64,000 nt of DNA, from contig JAPLOI010000077.1 in the NCBI GenBank assembly GCA_026400815.1, positions 1-64,000 on the forward strand, read 5' to 3'. The DNA comes from Alphaproteobacteria bacterium. Its GTDB lineage: Bacteria > Pseudomonadota > Alphaproteobacteria > Acetobacterales > Acetobacteraceae. Shown in pieces: positions 27,710-36,638 of the stretch. The translations under genes were made by a program, and so were the position numbers. The notes beneath the pieces are model-generated. The model saw only the letters and a list, made by a program, of their open reading frames with translations, searched no databases and was not told the DNA's origin. Within the stretch, counting starts at the first letter, position 1. Each line of letters starts with the position of its first letter.

Positions 27710-28771
27710 ATGATCCGCAGCCTCCTGCGCCGCCTGCTCACCCCCCCTTCGCCTGTGCCGCCGGCCGCCACCGCCGCCGCGCTGGCCGATCCCAACGCCG
27801 TGCCGGGGCCCGTCACCGGCGTGGAACTCAGCGCCTGCACCGTGTTCTACTCGCTGCTGCGCCTCAGCGGCGTGGCCACCATCGACCCCACGCGCTTCCG
27901 CGGCGAGGACTCAGCCCGCGCCCTGTTCGGCGCCCGTGTGCTCTACGACGGCGCCGCCCCGATGCAGAAGCTGGACGTGGTGCGCGTCTCCCCCGACGGC
28001 AGCGTGGCCTTCACGGTTGAGGCGCTGATCGACCGGGCGCGGGCCATCGACGGCGCCGTGCTGGAACTCTCCTACGAAGGCGCGGCCTCGCCCTGGTCCG
28101 TGTCCACACTGGCCAAGGTCGCCGGCGCCACCGACATGCGCTCCATCCTGCCGGATTTCCAGGCCGAGGTGGCCGCCGTCGTCGCCGCCGGCCGCCGCCC
28201 CACCATGCTGGATATCGGCGGCCGCGCCCGCAGCCACGTCCAGCGCAGCGAGATGTTCCCCGAATGCGACGTGACGGTGCTGGACATCGTGGCAGACCCC
28301 GGCGTGGACGTGGTCGGCGACGCCCATGAGCTCTCGCGCTACTTCCCCGCCGACAGCTTCGATTTCGCCATGAGCGTCTCGGTGTTCGAACACCTGCTGA
28401 TGCCCTGGCGCGCCGCCGTGGAACTCAACCGCGTGCTGCGCCCCGGCGGCGTGGTGCTGGTGCACACCCACCAGACCCTGGGCATGCACGACATGCCGTG
28501 GGATTTCTGGCGGTTCTCCGACAACGCCTGGTCCGGCCTGTTCAACCGCTACACCGGGTTCGAGGTGATGAAGACGGATCTCAGCCGCTTCCTCCACATC
28601 ATCCCCGCCGTGGTCGCTGAGCCCATCATCGCCTTCGAGAACGCCGGCGGCTTCGAATGCTCCACCGTGATGGTCCGCAAGACCGGGCCCGCCCTGGTGG
28701 ACTGGCCGGTGCCGCTGGCCGACGTGGTCAATACCTCCTATCCGCAGGGGCCGGATGCCGGCCCGGGTTGA
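27710..28771 (+). CDS. SAM-dependent class I methyltransferase domain protein
   Basis: The 353-residue protein has an N-terminal region of about 150 residues of unknown role and a C-terminal Rossmann methyltransferase. TMLDIGGRARSHVQ is motif I (unusual GGRAR rather than GxGxG), VVGDAHELSRYFP is motif II/III, and FDFAMSVSVFEHLLMPWRA with VLRPGGVVLVHTH is the usual EHL/LRPGG pattern. The family methylates small molecules or glycans; the target is unknown. The 223-base upstream gap contains three CAACGGT/ACCGTTG copies in inverted order (27510-27640) of unknown meaning. Confidence 0.77.
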   Translation: MIRSLLRRLLTPPSPVPPAATAAALADPNAVPGPVTGVELSACTVFYSLLRLSGVATIDPTRFRGEDSARALFGARVLYDGAAPMQKLDVVRVSPDGSVAFTVEALIDRARAIDGAVLELSYEGAASPWSVSTLAKVAGATDMRSILPDFQAEVAAVVAAGRRPTMLDIGGRARSHVQRSEMFPECDVTVLDIVADPGVDVVGDAHELSRYFPADSFDFAMSVSVFEHLLMPWRAAVELNRVLRPGGVVLVHTHQTLGMHDMPWDFWRFSDNAWSGLFNRYTGFEVMKTDLSRFLHIIPAVVAEPIIAFENAGGFECSTVMVRKTGPALVDWPVPLADVVNTSYPQGPDAGPG

Positions 28772-28824
28772 TGACACGCACGCCGTGCCGGCGTAGACCA
28801 CGCGCCTGAATTGAGGAGGTCGCC

Positions 28825-29055
28825 GTGAAGGAAACCGACATCGCCCGTGTGCAGGCCTATCTGCGTGCCACGCTGGGCAACACCCGCATCTTCATCGACC
28901 CGCCCACCCGCAAGGGCGGCGCCGTGGAGGTCCGGATCGGCGACGAGTTCGTCGGCACGCTCGACCGCGACGACGAGGATGGCGAAGTGAGCTTCATCTT
29001 CACCATGTCGATCCTGGACGAAGACCTGCCCAAGGTCGCCATCGCCCGGAAGTAG
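28825..29055 (+). CDS. DUF3126 family protein
   Basis: This 76-residue soluble protein carries the DUF3126 pattern (YLRATLGN, then PTRKGGAVEVRIGDEFVGTLDRDDEDGEVSF and ILDEDLP). The family is found almost only in alphaproteobacteria and has no known function. The GTG start at 28825 has a strong GAGGAGG site 8 bases upstream. The next gene starts 3 bases after its stop. Confidence 0.9.
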   Translation: MKETDIARVQAYLRATLGNTRIFIDPPTRKGGAVEVRIGDEFVGTLDRDDEDGEVSFIFTMSILDEDLPKVAIARK

Positions 29056-29058
29056 AAG

Positions 29059-30201
29059 ATGGACACCGCCCTCGAAGCCACATTGCGTGACTGGCGCCGC
29101 CACCTCCATCGCCATCCCGAGTTCGGCTTCGAGGAGCATGCCACGGCCGGCTTCGTGGCGGAGAAACTGCGCAGCTTCGGCATCACCGATGTGGCGGAGG
29201 GCGTCGGCGGCACCGGCGTGGTCGCCACGCTGCGCCTCGGCACCGGCCCGCGCAGCATCGCGCTGCGGGCAGACATGGATGCGCTGCGCATCCCGGAACA
29301 GACCAACCTTCCCTACGCCTCCGCCACCCCCGGCGTGATGCATGCCTGCGGGCATGACGGCCACACCACCATGCTGCTCGGTGCCGCGAAAATGCTGGCC
29401 GAGCAGGGCGGGTTCAACGGCACGGTGCGCTTCGTCTTCCAGCCCGCCGAGGAATGGGGCCAGGGCATGCGCGCCATGCTCCGGGATGGCCTGGCCGAGC
29501 GCTTCCCCTTCGACGAGATCTACGGCCTGCACAACGCGCCGGGCCTGCCGGTCGGCCAGTTCGCCACCCGCACCGGGCCCTTCATGGCCGCCGAGGACAA
29601 TTTCCTGATCCGCGTCCGTGGGGCAGGGGGCCATGCCTCCCGCCCGCATGAATGCCGTGATGCCCTCGTCGCCGCCTGCGCCATCGTGATGGAACTGCAA
29701 ACCATCGTCGCGCGCATCATCGACCCGTCAGAGCTGGCCGTCATCTCCGTCACCGAACTGCGCACCGATGGCACCCGCAACGCCATCGCCGGCACCGCCG
29801 AGATCGACGGCGATTGCCGCAACTTCTCGCCGGCGGTCAGCGCGGCGATCGAAACCGCCATGCGCCGCATCGCCACCTCGGTCGGCGCTGCCCATCGCTG
29901 CGAGACCGAGCTGGACTACACCCGCGTATTCACCCCGCTCATCAACGAACCCGCCGCCACCCAACACGCCCTCGCCGCCGCCCGCGCCACCTTCGGCGCC
30001 GATGCCGTGAACGGCGAAGCCGCCCGCGTCGGCGGCGCCGAGGATTTCGCCTGGGCCCTGTCCCACGCGGCCGGCAACTTCGCCTTCATCGGCAACGGCA
30101 ACACCGCCGTCTGCCACTCCCCGCACTACGACTTCAACGACGACGCCCTGATGCACGGCGTGCGCTACTTCACCACCCTGGTGCGGCAGCGCTTAGAGTA
30201 A
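29059..30201 (+). CDS. M20 family metallo-amidohydrolase (hippurate hydrolase / HipO-like)
   Basis: This 380-residue enzyme has the M20D metal-site motifs: RADMDALRI, MHACGHDGHTTMLLGAA (Cys-Gly-His ligand), and QPAEEWGQG with the catalytic Glu pair. A dimerisation domain with GAGGHASRPHE and a final YDFNDDAL follow. Such enzymes cleave N-acyl amino acids or indole-acetyl conjugates; specificity is unknown. It is co-transcribed with the DUF3126 gene. The following 340-base gap holds repeats. Confidence 0.9.
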   Translation: MDTALEATLRDWRRHLHRHPEFGFEEHATAGFVAEKLRSFGITDVAEGVGGTGVVATLRLGTGPRSIALRADMDALRIPEQTNLPYASATPGVMHACGHDGHTTMLLGAAKMLAEQGGFNGTVRFVFQPAEEWGQGMRAMLRDGLAERFPFDEIYGLHNAPGLPVGQFATRTGPFMAAEDNFLIRVRGAGGHASRPHECRDALVAACAIVMELQTIVARIIDPSELAVISVTELRTDGTRNAIAGTAEIDGDCRNFSPAVSAAIETAMRRIATSVGAAHRCETELDYTRVFTPLINEPAATQHALAAARATFGADAVNGEAARVGGAEDFAWALSHAAGNFAFIGNGNTAVCHSPHYDFNDDALMHGVRYFTTLVRQRLE

Positions 30202-30226
30202 TACACACCATCTACCAATCACGCTC

Positions 30227-30258
30227 CGTCATTGCGAGCGAAGCGAAGCAATCCAGCG
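30227..30258. repeat. GTCATTGCGAGCGAAGCGAAGCAATCC-type palindromic repeat
   Basis: CGTCATTGCGAGC and GAAGCGAAGCAATCCAGC form a small hairpin (ATTGC...GCAAT). This exact motif is scattered through many bacterial genomes as an intergenic repeat of unknown function. It follows the M20 hydrolase stop by 25 bases and may act as an mRNA 3' end. Confidence 0.7.
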
Positions 30259-30310
30259 CTTTCCTTCTGCCGTCGTGCCTGTCATCAGAAATCTAAGTGA
30301 GATAAGCACC

Positions 30311-30345
30311 TTCTTTTTCTGAAAAAAAGAAGCAAAAAGACTTTC
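30311..30345. repeat. AT-rich palindromic repeat, third copy
   Basis: TTCTTTTTCTGAAAAAAAGA followed by AGCAAAAAGACTTTC is nearly identical, in reverse complement, to copy B inside the dppC-like gene (8249-8288). Here it stands alone between genes, in a 340-base gap (30202-30541) that otherwise holds the palindrome at 30227 and an AT-rich leader before the small gene at 30542. Confidence 0.75.
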
Positions 30346-30541
30346 ATGAATCCGCACGTCAACGCCTCGCTTCTCCAAACGGACAGACGGGGCGTTCATA
30401 TATTCACGTCATCCCTGGCCGAAGGCGTAGGACCCACACTCTTCCGTGCCACCGACAAAGTGAGTAAAATTCCCACCATCCAAGTACGTACGTAAAAAAT
30501 TCCTTTTCTCTCCGGCCTTGCCTGTGGGATAGTTATCAGTG

Positions 30542-30907
30542 ATGCCAGACACTGCAGCCGCACCGAGCGAAGCCGACGCACCGCGCCCCTGGGCGCGGGC
30601 GATTCTGCACGCCCAGATTCCGGCCGCCCTCAAGCTCCTGCTGCTGGCCCTGCTTGGCGCCCTCTCGATGGCCCAAGCCCCGCGCAACCTGCGGCACCTG
30701 CCGCGCAAGGACTGGTTCCTCGCCGCGCACACCAACCCCAACGAAGAACCTGAGCCCGTCCAGCATTGGCGCGAACTCCGCGTGCTCCGCCGCGCCCGCG
30801 CCGAAATCGGCTGGCTGCTGCGCGGCAAGCCCAACCGGGGCATGCCGCTATTGGGCCACCGCGCGCCCGTATTCCCCCCGCCGCAAGCTGCCCGCGCCCC
30901 GCCATAG
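30542..30907 (+). CDS. Small membrane-anchored hypothetical protein (copy 2 of a three-locus family)
   Basis: This 121-residue product is not recognised. A hydrophobic segment (about 26-45, IPAALKLLLLALLGALSMA) is followed by charged helical sequence, GWLLRGKPNRGM, and a Pro/Arg tail. The NRGM segment matches the protein at 5094. About 50 bases past the stop the DNA reads CGAATCCGTCGCCAAAACCC and CCGCGGCGATGACTCACGCC, very like the downstream DNA of copy 1. GTG at 30539 is an alternative start. Confidence 0.5.
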   Translation: MPDTAAAPSEADAPRPWARAILHAQIPAALKLLLLALLGALSMAQAPRNLRHLPRKDWFLAAHTNPNEEPEPVQHWRELRVLRRARAEIGWLLRGKPNRGMPLLGHRAPVFPPPQAARAPP

Positions 30908-31043
30908 GCGCCATACGCCTAAAATCCCGCCGAATCCGTCGCCAAAACCCCGCGTCCCGCGGCGATGACTCACGCCCAAATGCAGGGACCCAACAAGCGA
31001 TAGGCCCCGGCCGGGCGTTGCCACCCGGCCGGGGCAGGGGGCA

Positions 31044-31292
31044 TCAGTCCGCCATCGCCTTCATCACCGCCTGCATCGCCTTCATCTTCGGATCGGCGAT
31101 GCACGTGGCGCGCACCTTCTTCTCCAGCGCCGCCACCTGCTTGTCCATGTCGGCATCGCCGGTCTTGGGCGTGGGCGTGCTGTCCAGCGCCTTGAGGTAG
31201 GTGGCGCAGCTCATATCGGGGTCGGTCACCTGCGCGAAGGCGGGCGTTGCCAGCGCCACGGCGAATGCGGCGGCGAGTGCAAGTTTCATCAT
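31044..31292 (-). CDS. Small secreted two-cysteine protein (HdeA/B-like)
   Basis: This 82-residue precursor has a Sec signal (KLALAAAFAVALATPAFAQ), then a mature part of about 60 residues with one Cys near each end (DMSCATYLKAL and VRATCIADPK). That disulfide spacing and all-helical character recall the periplasmic acid chaperones HdeA/HdeB, but similarity is loose. Adjacent ATGs at 31292 and 31289 are both possible. Its neighbours run on different strands and give no context. Confidence 0.65.
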   Translation of the reverse strand: MMKLALAAAFAVALATPAFAQVTDPDMSCATYLKALDSTPTPKTGDADMDKQVAALEKKVRATCIADPKMKAMQAVMKAMAD

Positions 31293-31384
31293 GGGGCAGG
31301 CTTCCAATACTCGGCAGGCGCCGCGACCGATTCGCGGCCCGCCACCCTTGGCCCCCGCCCGCTAATGCCCGATGAAAATCGCGC

Positions 31385-32347
31385 CTACGGCTTGCTCCAA
31401 ACCGGCGGATCAACGGCGCCCACCTGGTCCACGATCCGCCCATAGGCCTCCGGCCGCCGGTGCTTGTCGAAGGCGAAGATCGTGCTCCGCCCCAGCTCGC
31501 ACTGGCGCAGGTCCAGATCCGCCGTTACCAGCTCGTCGTCCCAGCTCGTCGCCATCGCCACGATCTCGCCCTGCGGGTTCACGATGATGGAATGCCCGAA
31601 CAGCTCGCACCCATCCTCCGTGCCCGCCTTGGCCGTGCCCACCGCGAAGGCCGCGTTCTGGTAGGCGCCGGCCTGAATGCTCAGGTGGGAGTGGAACACC
31701 CGCAGATGATGCGCCTCGAAGCCGGAGGCCGCCATGTTCAGGCTGGGCGTGTTGTAGCCGCACATCACCAGCTCAACCTTCTGCAGCCCCAGCACCCGCC
31801 AGGCTTCGGGCCAGCGCCGGTCGTTGCAGATCATCATGCCCATGTTCACGCCATCCAGCCCGCCCATCGGCGCCCGCACCACGGGAAAGCCAAGATCGCC
31901 CACCTCGAAATATCGCTTCTCCAGGTGCTGCACGCTGCGCTTGGGATCGAACTCCGCATGCCCCGGCAGATGCACCTTGCGGTATTTCAGCAGGATGTCG
32001 CCCTCGGGGCTCACCAGGATCGCGGTGTTGAAATGCCGCCCTTCCGGCGTGCGCTCGGCATAGCCCAGATGGAACCCGATCCCGAACTTCTTCGCCGCAG
32101 CGAACAGCGGCGCGGTCTCGTTCGAAGGCATCGAGGTCTCGAACCACTTATCCGCCTCAGCTCGGCTTTCGCTGTAGTGGCGCGGAAAGAACGTGGTCAG
32201 GGCGAGTTCCGGGAACACCACCAGCTCCACGCCCCGCGCATGCGCCCGCTCCATCAACCGCACCATGCGCGCCACCGCGACATCGCGCCCCTCGGCCAAC
32301 TGGATCGGCCCAAGCTGCGCCGCGCCGACGGTAAGGGTCCTGCTCAT
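31385..32347 (-). CDS. Carbon-nitrogen hydrolase (N-carbamoyl-D-amino-acid amidohydrolase-like), copy B
   Basis: This 320-residue nitrilase-superfamily enzyme has the Glu-Lys-Cys triad in VVFPELALT, KYRKVHLPG and MMICNDRRWPE, and the HxHR-like region typical of D-carbamoylases. It is about half identical by eye to the gene just upstream, so the pair arose by tandem duplication. The ATG at 32347 overlaps the upstream stop (ATGA). It would act in the cytosol on N-carbamoyl amino acids or similar ureides released by the nearby hydantoinase-like enzyme. Confidence 0.9.
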   Translation of the reverse strand: MSRTLTVGAAQLGPIQLAEGRDVAVARMVRLMERAHARGVELVVFPELALTTFFPRHYSESRAEADKWFETSMPSNETAPLFAAAKKFGIGFHLGYAERTPEGRHFNTAILVSPEGDILLKYRKVHLPGHAEFDPKRSVQHLEKRYFEVGDLGFPVVRAPMGGLDGVNMGMMICNDRRWPEAWRVLGLQKVELVMCGYNTPSLNMAASGFEAHHLRVFHSHLSIQAGAYQNAAFAVGTAKAGTEDGCELFGHSIIVNPQGEIVAMATSWDDELVTADLDLRQCELGRSTIFAFDKHRRPEAYGRIVDQVGAVDPPVWSKP

Positions 32348-33285
32348 TCCGGCATCTCCGCCCCGATCTGCGATGTGATGGGCCCATACCATTGCGGCCG
32401 GCGGTGCTGGGCAAAGTTGAACATCTTCTCCTTGCCCTGCCGGCACGCATCCAGGTCGCAATCGACCACGATCACCTCATCGCCCAAAGTCTTCGCCTCG
32501 GCCACGATCTTCCCGTTGGGATCGACTATGCACGAACCCCCGATCAGCCCGGACCCGTCCTCGTCCCCGGCCTTGGCGATTGTCACCGCCCAGGTGGCGT
32601 TCATGTAGGCGTTCGATTGCGCTGCCATCTGCGAATGGAAGGTCCGCACCGTGGAATCCTCGCCATCCCCGCCATTGGGGTCATAGGCCGCCGAGTTGTA
32701 GCCGATCACCACCAGCTCCGCCCCGCGCAACGCCAGCACCCGCCACGCCTCGGGCCAGCGCCGGTCATTGCAGATCAGCATCCCCAGCACCCCGCCGCCG
32801 AAGGCCGGCGCGCGGAAGGTGGGAAAGCCGAGATCGCCATACTCGAAATACCGCTTCTCCAACTGCTGGAACCGCGCCCCCTCGCGCGGCTCCACGGAGC
32901 CCGGCAGATGCACCTTGCGATACTTGCCCAGCAGCGACCCGTCGGGGTTCACGATGATGGAGGTATTGAACCGCCGCCCATCCTCCAGCAGTTCCGCGTA
33001 GCCCACGTTGAACCCCACCCCAAGCTCCCGCGCCCGGTCGAACAACGGCTGCACGTTCACGTTCGGCATCCCGCGCTCGAAGTAGGTGTCCAACTCCTGT
33101 GAGTTCTCAAAGAACCAACGCGGGAAGAACGTCGTGAAGGCCAGCTCCGGGAACACCACCAGCTTGGCCCCCTGCGCCGCGGAGTGCTCCAGCAGCGCGA
33201 TCAGCCGGTCCATGGTGTGCTTGCGGCTATCGGCCTTCTGGGTGCCGCCCATCTGGGCCCCGGCCACGCGAACGATACGAGACAT
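32344..33285 (-). CDS. Carbon-nitrogen hydrolase (N-carbamoyl-D-amino-acid amidohydrolase-like), copy A
   Basis: This 313-residue paralogue of the following gene has FPELAFT, KYRKVHLPG and LICNDRRWPE supplying Glu, Lys and Cys. GGAG lies 7 bases before the ATG at 33285. With the dihydropyrimidinase-like gene upstream it forms a hydantoinase/carbamoylase pair, a known route that turns 5-substituted hydantoins or dihydropyrimidines into amino acids. Two different carbamoylases may cover two substrates. Confidence 0.9.
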   Translation of the reverse strand: MSRIVRVAGAQMGGTQKADSRKHTMDRLIALLEHSAAQGAKLVVFPELAFTTFFPRWFFENSQELDTYFERGMPNVNVQPLFDRARELGVGFNVGYAELLEDGRRFNTSIIVNPDGSLLGKYRKVHLPGSVEPREGARFQQLEKRYFEYGDLGFPTFRAPAFGGGVLGMLICNDRRWPEAWRVLALRGAELVVIGYNSAAYDPNGGDGEDSTVRTFHSQMAAQSNAYMNATWAVTIAKAGDEDGSGLIGGSCIVDPNGKIVAEAKTLGDEVIVVDCDLDACRQGKEKMFNFAQHRRPQWYGPITSQIGAEMPE

Positions 33286-33294
33286 CAAAAACTC

Positions 33295-33492
33295 CTACGC
33301 CAGCCAGGCCCGCCAGGCCGGCCATTCCTCCACCAGCGCGGCCATCGCCGCATACCCCTTCGCCCCGGGATGCGCCCCATCCCCACGCCCCCAGGCCGAA
33401 GCGCAGACACGCCCGACCCAGCCGAGCATCGTCGGGTCGCCTGCGCCATTGGTCATCGAGTCGCCCAGGAAGGCGATCCGCAGCACCGCCAT
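33295..33492 (-). pseudogene. SGNH/GDSL hydrolase with large internal deletion
   Basis: The 65-residue frame starts like an SGNH esterase (LRIAFLGDSMTNGAGDP, then GWVGRVC: block I with the nucleophile Ser) and jumps at about residue 38 to DGAHPGAKGYAAMAALV (block V with catalytic Asp and His). Blocks II and III, which supply the oxyanion Gly and Asn, are missing. Intact relatives have about 200 residues, so some 130-140 codons were lost without breaking the frame. The ATG overlaps the upstream stop as TGATG, so it is still translated in the operon. An active miniature enzyme is unlikely. Confidence 0.8.
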
Positions 33493-34853
33493 CAGGCCGA
33501 TTGCCGCTTCACGAAGCTGCCGTCGCCGGGCTTGCCGATCACGTTCTTGCCGTCCCAGATCGTCCGCCCGCGCAGCACCGTCTCCACCACGCGCCCGCGC
33601 ATCCGCCGCCCATGATACGGCGACCACCGCGTCTCCGGCCGATCGACAATGATCGCCTCGTCGAAATCGTATTCGGCACGCTCCATCACCAGCAGGTCGG
33701 CATCGAAGCCCGGCTTGATCGCGCCCTTCTTCGGCCACAGCCCATGCAGCTTCGCCGAACGCTCGGCGCAATACGTCGCCATCAGCGTCGGCGACAGCCC
33801 GCGCTCATCCAGCAGCGTGAACATCAGCGGCGCGAAGCTCTGCATCCCCGTCAGCCCCGCCCCGCAGGCGAAGATGTCCGGCAGCAGCTTGCGGTCCAGC
33901 GGCCACGGCGCATGGTCGGTGGAGACATAGGCGATCTTGTCTGCCAGCAGCGCCTCCCACATCCGCTCCACCTCGGCGGCGATGCGGAACGGGGGGTTGC
34001 ACTTCCCCTTGCCCGCCAGGCGAATGATGTCCTCCTCGGTCATGCACAGGTACTGGATGCACGCCTCGCCGGTGGCCATGCCGCCCTGCGCCCGGAAGGT
34101 CTCGGCAATGGTGAAGCCGCGCGCCACGGAGGAATGGGCGATGTGCACATGCGCGCCGGTCTCAAGCCCGATCTCGAAGATCTCGAAATCCGCCATCGTC
34201 TCGGCCAGCGGCGGGCGGGTGCGGCAATGCCAGATCGGATCGGTGTTCCCCGCCGCCTTCGCCTCGGCGGTCAGCTTCTCCACCAGCTCCTGGTCCTCGT
34301 TATGGACAGACACCGGCAGCCCGGTCTTGGCGATCTCGCGGAAGGCGGCAACCATCGTCGGGTGGTCGATGCGCGGGAAGCGCACCGCGTCGTATTCGTA
34401 GGTGGAGAGCTTGAAGGCGGAAACGCCGGCCGCCGCCAGGCCGGCGATCTCATCCACGCCGCCATTCTTCTTGATCGTGCCGTACAGCGCCATGTCCACG
34501 TAGGAGGTGCGCTCCACCCAGCCGATCTTCTCCGCCAGCACCGCAGCCGAGGTCACCGCCTGCGGCACGTCGTAGGGCATGTCCACGCAGGTGGTCACGC
34601 CCCCCGCCGCCGCACTGCGCGAGGCCAGCTCGATCCCCGGCCAGCCCAGCGCGGAGGAAGTGTGCATGTGCCCATCCACCAGCCCCGGCATGATGATCTT
34701 GCCGCTGTGGTCGATGATCTCGCCCGCCGGCGGCGGCGCCCCGCGCCCGATGGCCGCGATCGTCTCGCCGCGCACGGCCACATAGCCGCCGCGGATCACC
34801 TCGCTGGAGGTCACGACATCGCCGAGAAAAACGCGGTCGAAGGGGGTCGCCAT
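33492..34853 (-). CDS. Dihydropyrimidinase / allantoinase-like cyclic amidohydrolase
   Basis: This 453-residue amidohydrolase has metal-site motifs DGHMHTS (HxH), an [10 protein letters not shown] segment with the lysine that is carboxylated in hydantoinases, SVHNED, HIAHSS and STDHAPW. It opens a cyclic amide such as hydantoin, dihydropyrimidine or allantoin. The two downstream carbamoylase-like genes favour hydantoin/dihydropyrimidine use. It is the first gene of a four-gene leftward operon, divergent from prpD with 218 bases between, where I see no clear operator. Confidence 0.88.
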   Translation of the reverse strand: MATPFDRVFLGDVVTSSEVIRGGYVAVRGETIAAIGRGAPPPAGEIIDHSGKIIMPGLVDGHMHTSSALGWPGIELASRSAAAGGVTTCVDMPYDVPQAVTSAAVLAEKIGWVERTSYVDMALYGTIKKNGGVDEIAGLAAAGVSAFKLSTYEYDAVRFPRIDHPTMVAAFREIAKTGLPVSVHNEDQELVEKLTAEAKAAGNTDPIWHCRTRPPLAETMADFEIFEIGLETGAHVHIAHSSVARGFTIAETFRAQGGMATGEACIQYLCMTEEDIIRLAGKGKCNPPFRIAAEVERMWEALLADKIAYVSTDHAPWPLDRKLLPDIFACGAGLTGMQSFAPLMFTLLDERGLSPTLMATYCAERSAKLHGLWPKKGAIKPGFDADLLVMERAEYDFDEAIIVDRPETRWSPYHGRRMRGRVVETVLRGRTIWDGKNVIGKPGDGSFVKRQSA

Positions 34854-35071
34854 GGCTCTCTGCCCGTTCCTGCTGTGGCCCGTCCGTCGCGCCGGAATAT
34901 CGGCACGTCTTGCCGCAGGCCGCGCGCGCTCCTACGAAGGCCGTTCAAGAGCCGACGCTAGCCCGCGCGCCGCCATCCGCCAATCCCGCGACCCCGCGGG
35001 TAACACACGCCGGAAGGTTGCCCAGAACAAAGGCCGGCTCAGGAACAGAGTCGCACGAAGGGAGACCCCTG

Positions 35072-36613
35072 ATGAAGCTGCACGACGTGAAGGTCTATCC
35101 GTCCAAGGTTCCGTTGGCCCGCGAGGACCAGCTGGCCTGGAAGATCGCCGGCGTCGCCACCGACAAGGTGGCGGTGCCCAAGGACACGGCGGAGATGATC
35201 ATCAACCGCGTGATCGACAACGCCTCGGTCGCCATCGCCGCCATCAACCGCCGCCCGGTGGTCTCCGCCCGCGGCATGGCGCTCGGCCACCCGCACCCCA
35301 AGCAGAGCGAGCGCGACGGCGCCACCGTGTTCGGCGTGCCCGCCGGCCGCCGCTACTCGCCGGAATGGGCCGCCTGGGCCAACGGCACCGCGGTGCGCGA
35401 GCTGGACATGCACGACACCTTCCTCGCCGCCGACTACTCCCACCCCGGCGACAACATCCCGCCCGTGCTCGCCGTCGCCCAGCACATGGGCCGCTCCGGC
35501 AAGGACCTCATCCGCGGCCTGGCCACCGGCTATGAGATCCATATCGACCTGGTGCGCGCCATCTGCCTGCACGAGCACAAGATCGATCACATCGCCCATC
35601 TCTGCCCCGCCTCCGCCGCAGGGATCGGCACGCTGCTCGGCCTGAAGCAGGAGGTCATCTACCAGGCCGTCCAGCAGGCCGTGCACACCAGCTTCTCCAC
35701 CCGCCAGTCGCGCAAGGGCGAGATCAGCTCCTGGAAGGCCTACGCCCCCGCCCATGCCGGCAAGCTGGCCGTGGAAGCGGTCGATCGCGTGATGCGCGGC
35801 GAAGGTGCGCCGAGCCCGATCTATGAAGGCGAGGACAGCGTGATGGCCTGGATGCTCTCCGGCCGCACCGCCCGCGACAAGGGCCTGCCGGAACACGTGT
35901 ACCATGTGCCGCTGCCGGAAACCGGCGAAGCCAAGCGCGGCATTATGGACAGCTATACCAAAGAGCATTCGGCCGAGTACCAGAGCCAGGCCCTGATCGA
36001 CCTCGCCTTCCGCATGCGCGAGAAGATCAGCAACTGGAGCGCGGTGGAGAAGATCATCCTCCACACCAGCCATCACACCCACTATGTAATCGGCACCGGC
36101 GCCAACGACCCGCAGAAGATGGACCCCAAGGCCAGCCGCGAAACGCTGGACCACTCCATCATGTACATCCTCGCCGTCGCCCTGCAGGACGGGAAGTGGC
36201 ACCACGTCGACAGCTACGCCCCCAAGCGCGCCCAGCGTAAGGACACGGTCGAGCTGTGGCACAAGATCGAAACCCGCGAGGACCCGGCCTGGACCAAGCG
36301 CTACCACGCCAAGGACCCCAACGAGCTGGCCTTCGGCGGGCGCCTGGAAGTGATCATGAAGGACGGCACCAAGCTGATCGACGAGATGGCCGTGGCCAAC
36401 GCCCATCCGCTCGGCGCCAAGCCCTTCGCGCGGGAGGACTACATCCGCAAGTTCCGCATCCTCACGGACGGCATCATCACCACCCGCGAGGCGAACCGCT
36501 TCATCGAGGCGGCGCAGAACATCGCCAGCCTGCCCGCGGGCGAACTGCATCAGCTCAACGTGGCCCTGCCGGCCGGCACGCTCGTCGAGAGCAAGCCTGG
36601 GATCTTCGGCTAG
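35072..36613 (+). CDS. prpD: MmgE/PrpD family 2-methylcitrate dehydratase
   Basis: This 513-residue protein shows PrpD-family features throughout: [19 protein letters not shown] near residue 110, a conserved histidine-rich [18 protein letters not shown] segment, [23 protein letters not shown], and a C-terminal [16 protein letters not shown]. With the synthase gene 25 bases downstream it belongs to propionyl-CoA use by the 2-methylcitrate cycle. A good site (GGGAG) precedes the ATG at 35072. prpB and prpR are not present here. Confidence 0.92.
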   Translation: MKLHDVKVYPSKVPLAREDQLAWKIAGVATDKVAVPKDTAEMIINRVIDNASVAIAAINRRPVVSARGMALGHPHPKQSERDGATVFGVPAGRRYSPEWAAWANGTAVRELDMHDTFLAADYSHPGDNIPPVLAVAQHMGRSGKDLIRGLATGYEIHIDLVRAICLHEHKIDHIAHLCPASAAGIGTLLGLKQEVIYQAVQQAVHTSFSTRQSRKGEISSWKAYAPAHAGKLAVEAVDRVMRGEGAPSPIYEGEDSVMAWMLSGRTARDKGLPEHVYHVPLPETGEAKRGIMDSYTKEHSAEYQSQALIDLAFRMREKISNWSAVEKIILHTSHHTHYVIGTGANDPQKMDPKASRETLDHSIMYILAVALQDGKWHHVDSYAPKRAQRKDTVELWHKIETREDPAWTKRYHAKDPNELAFGGRLEVIMKDGTKLIDEMAVANAHPLGAKPFAREDYIRKFRILTDGIITTREANRFIEAAQNIASLPAGELHQLNVALPAGTLVESKPGIFG

Positions 36614-36638
36614 GGACCCCCACACAGGAATAACACCA

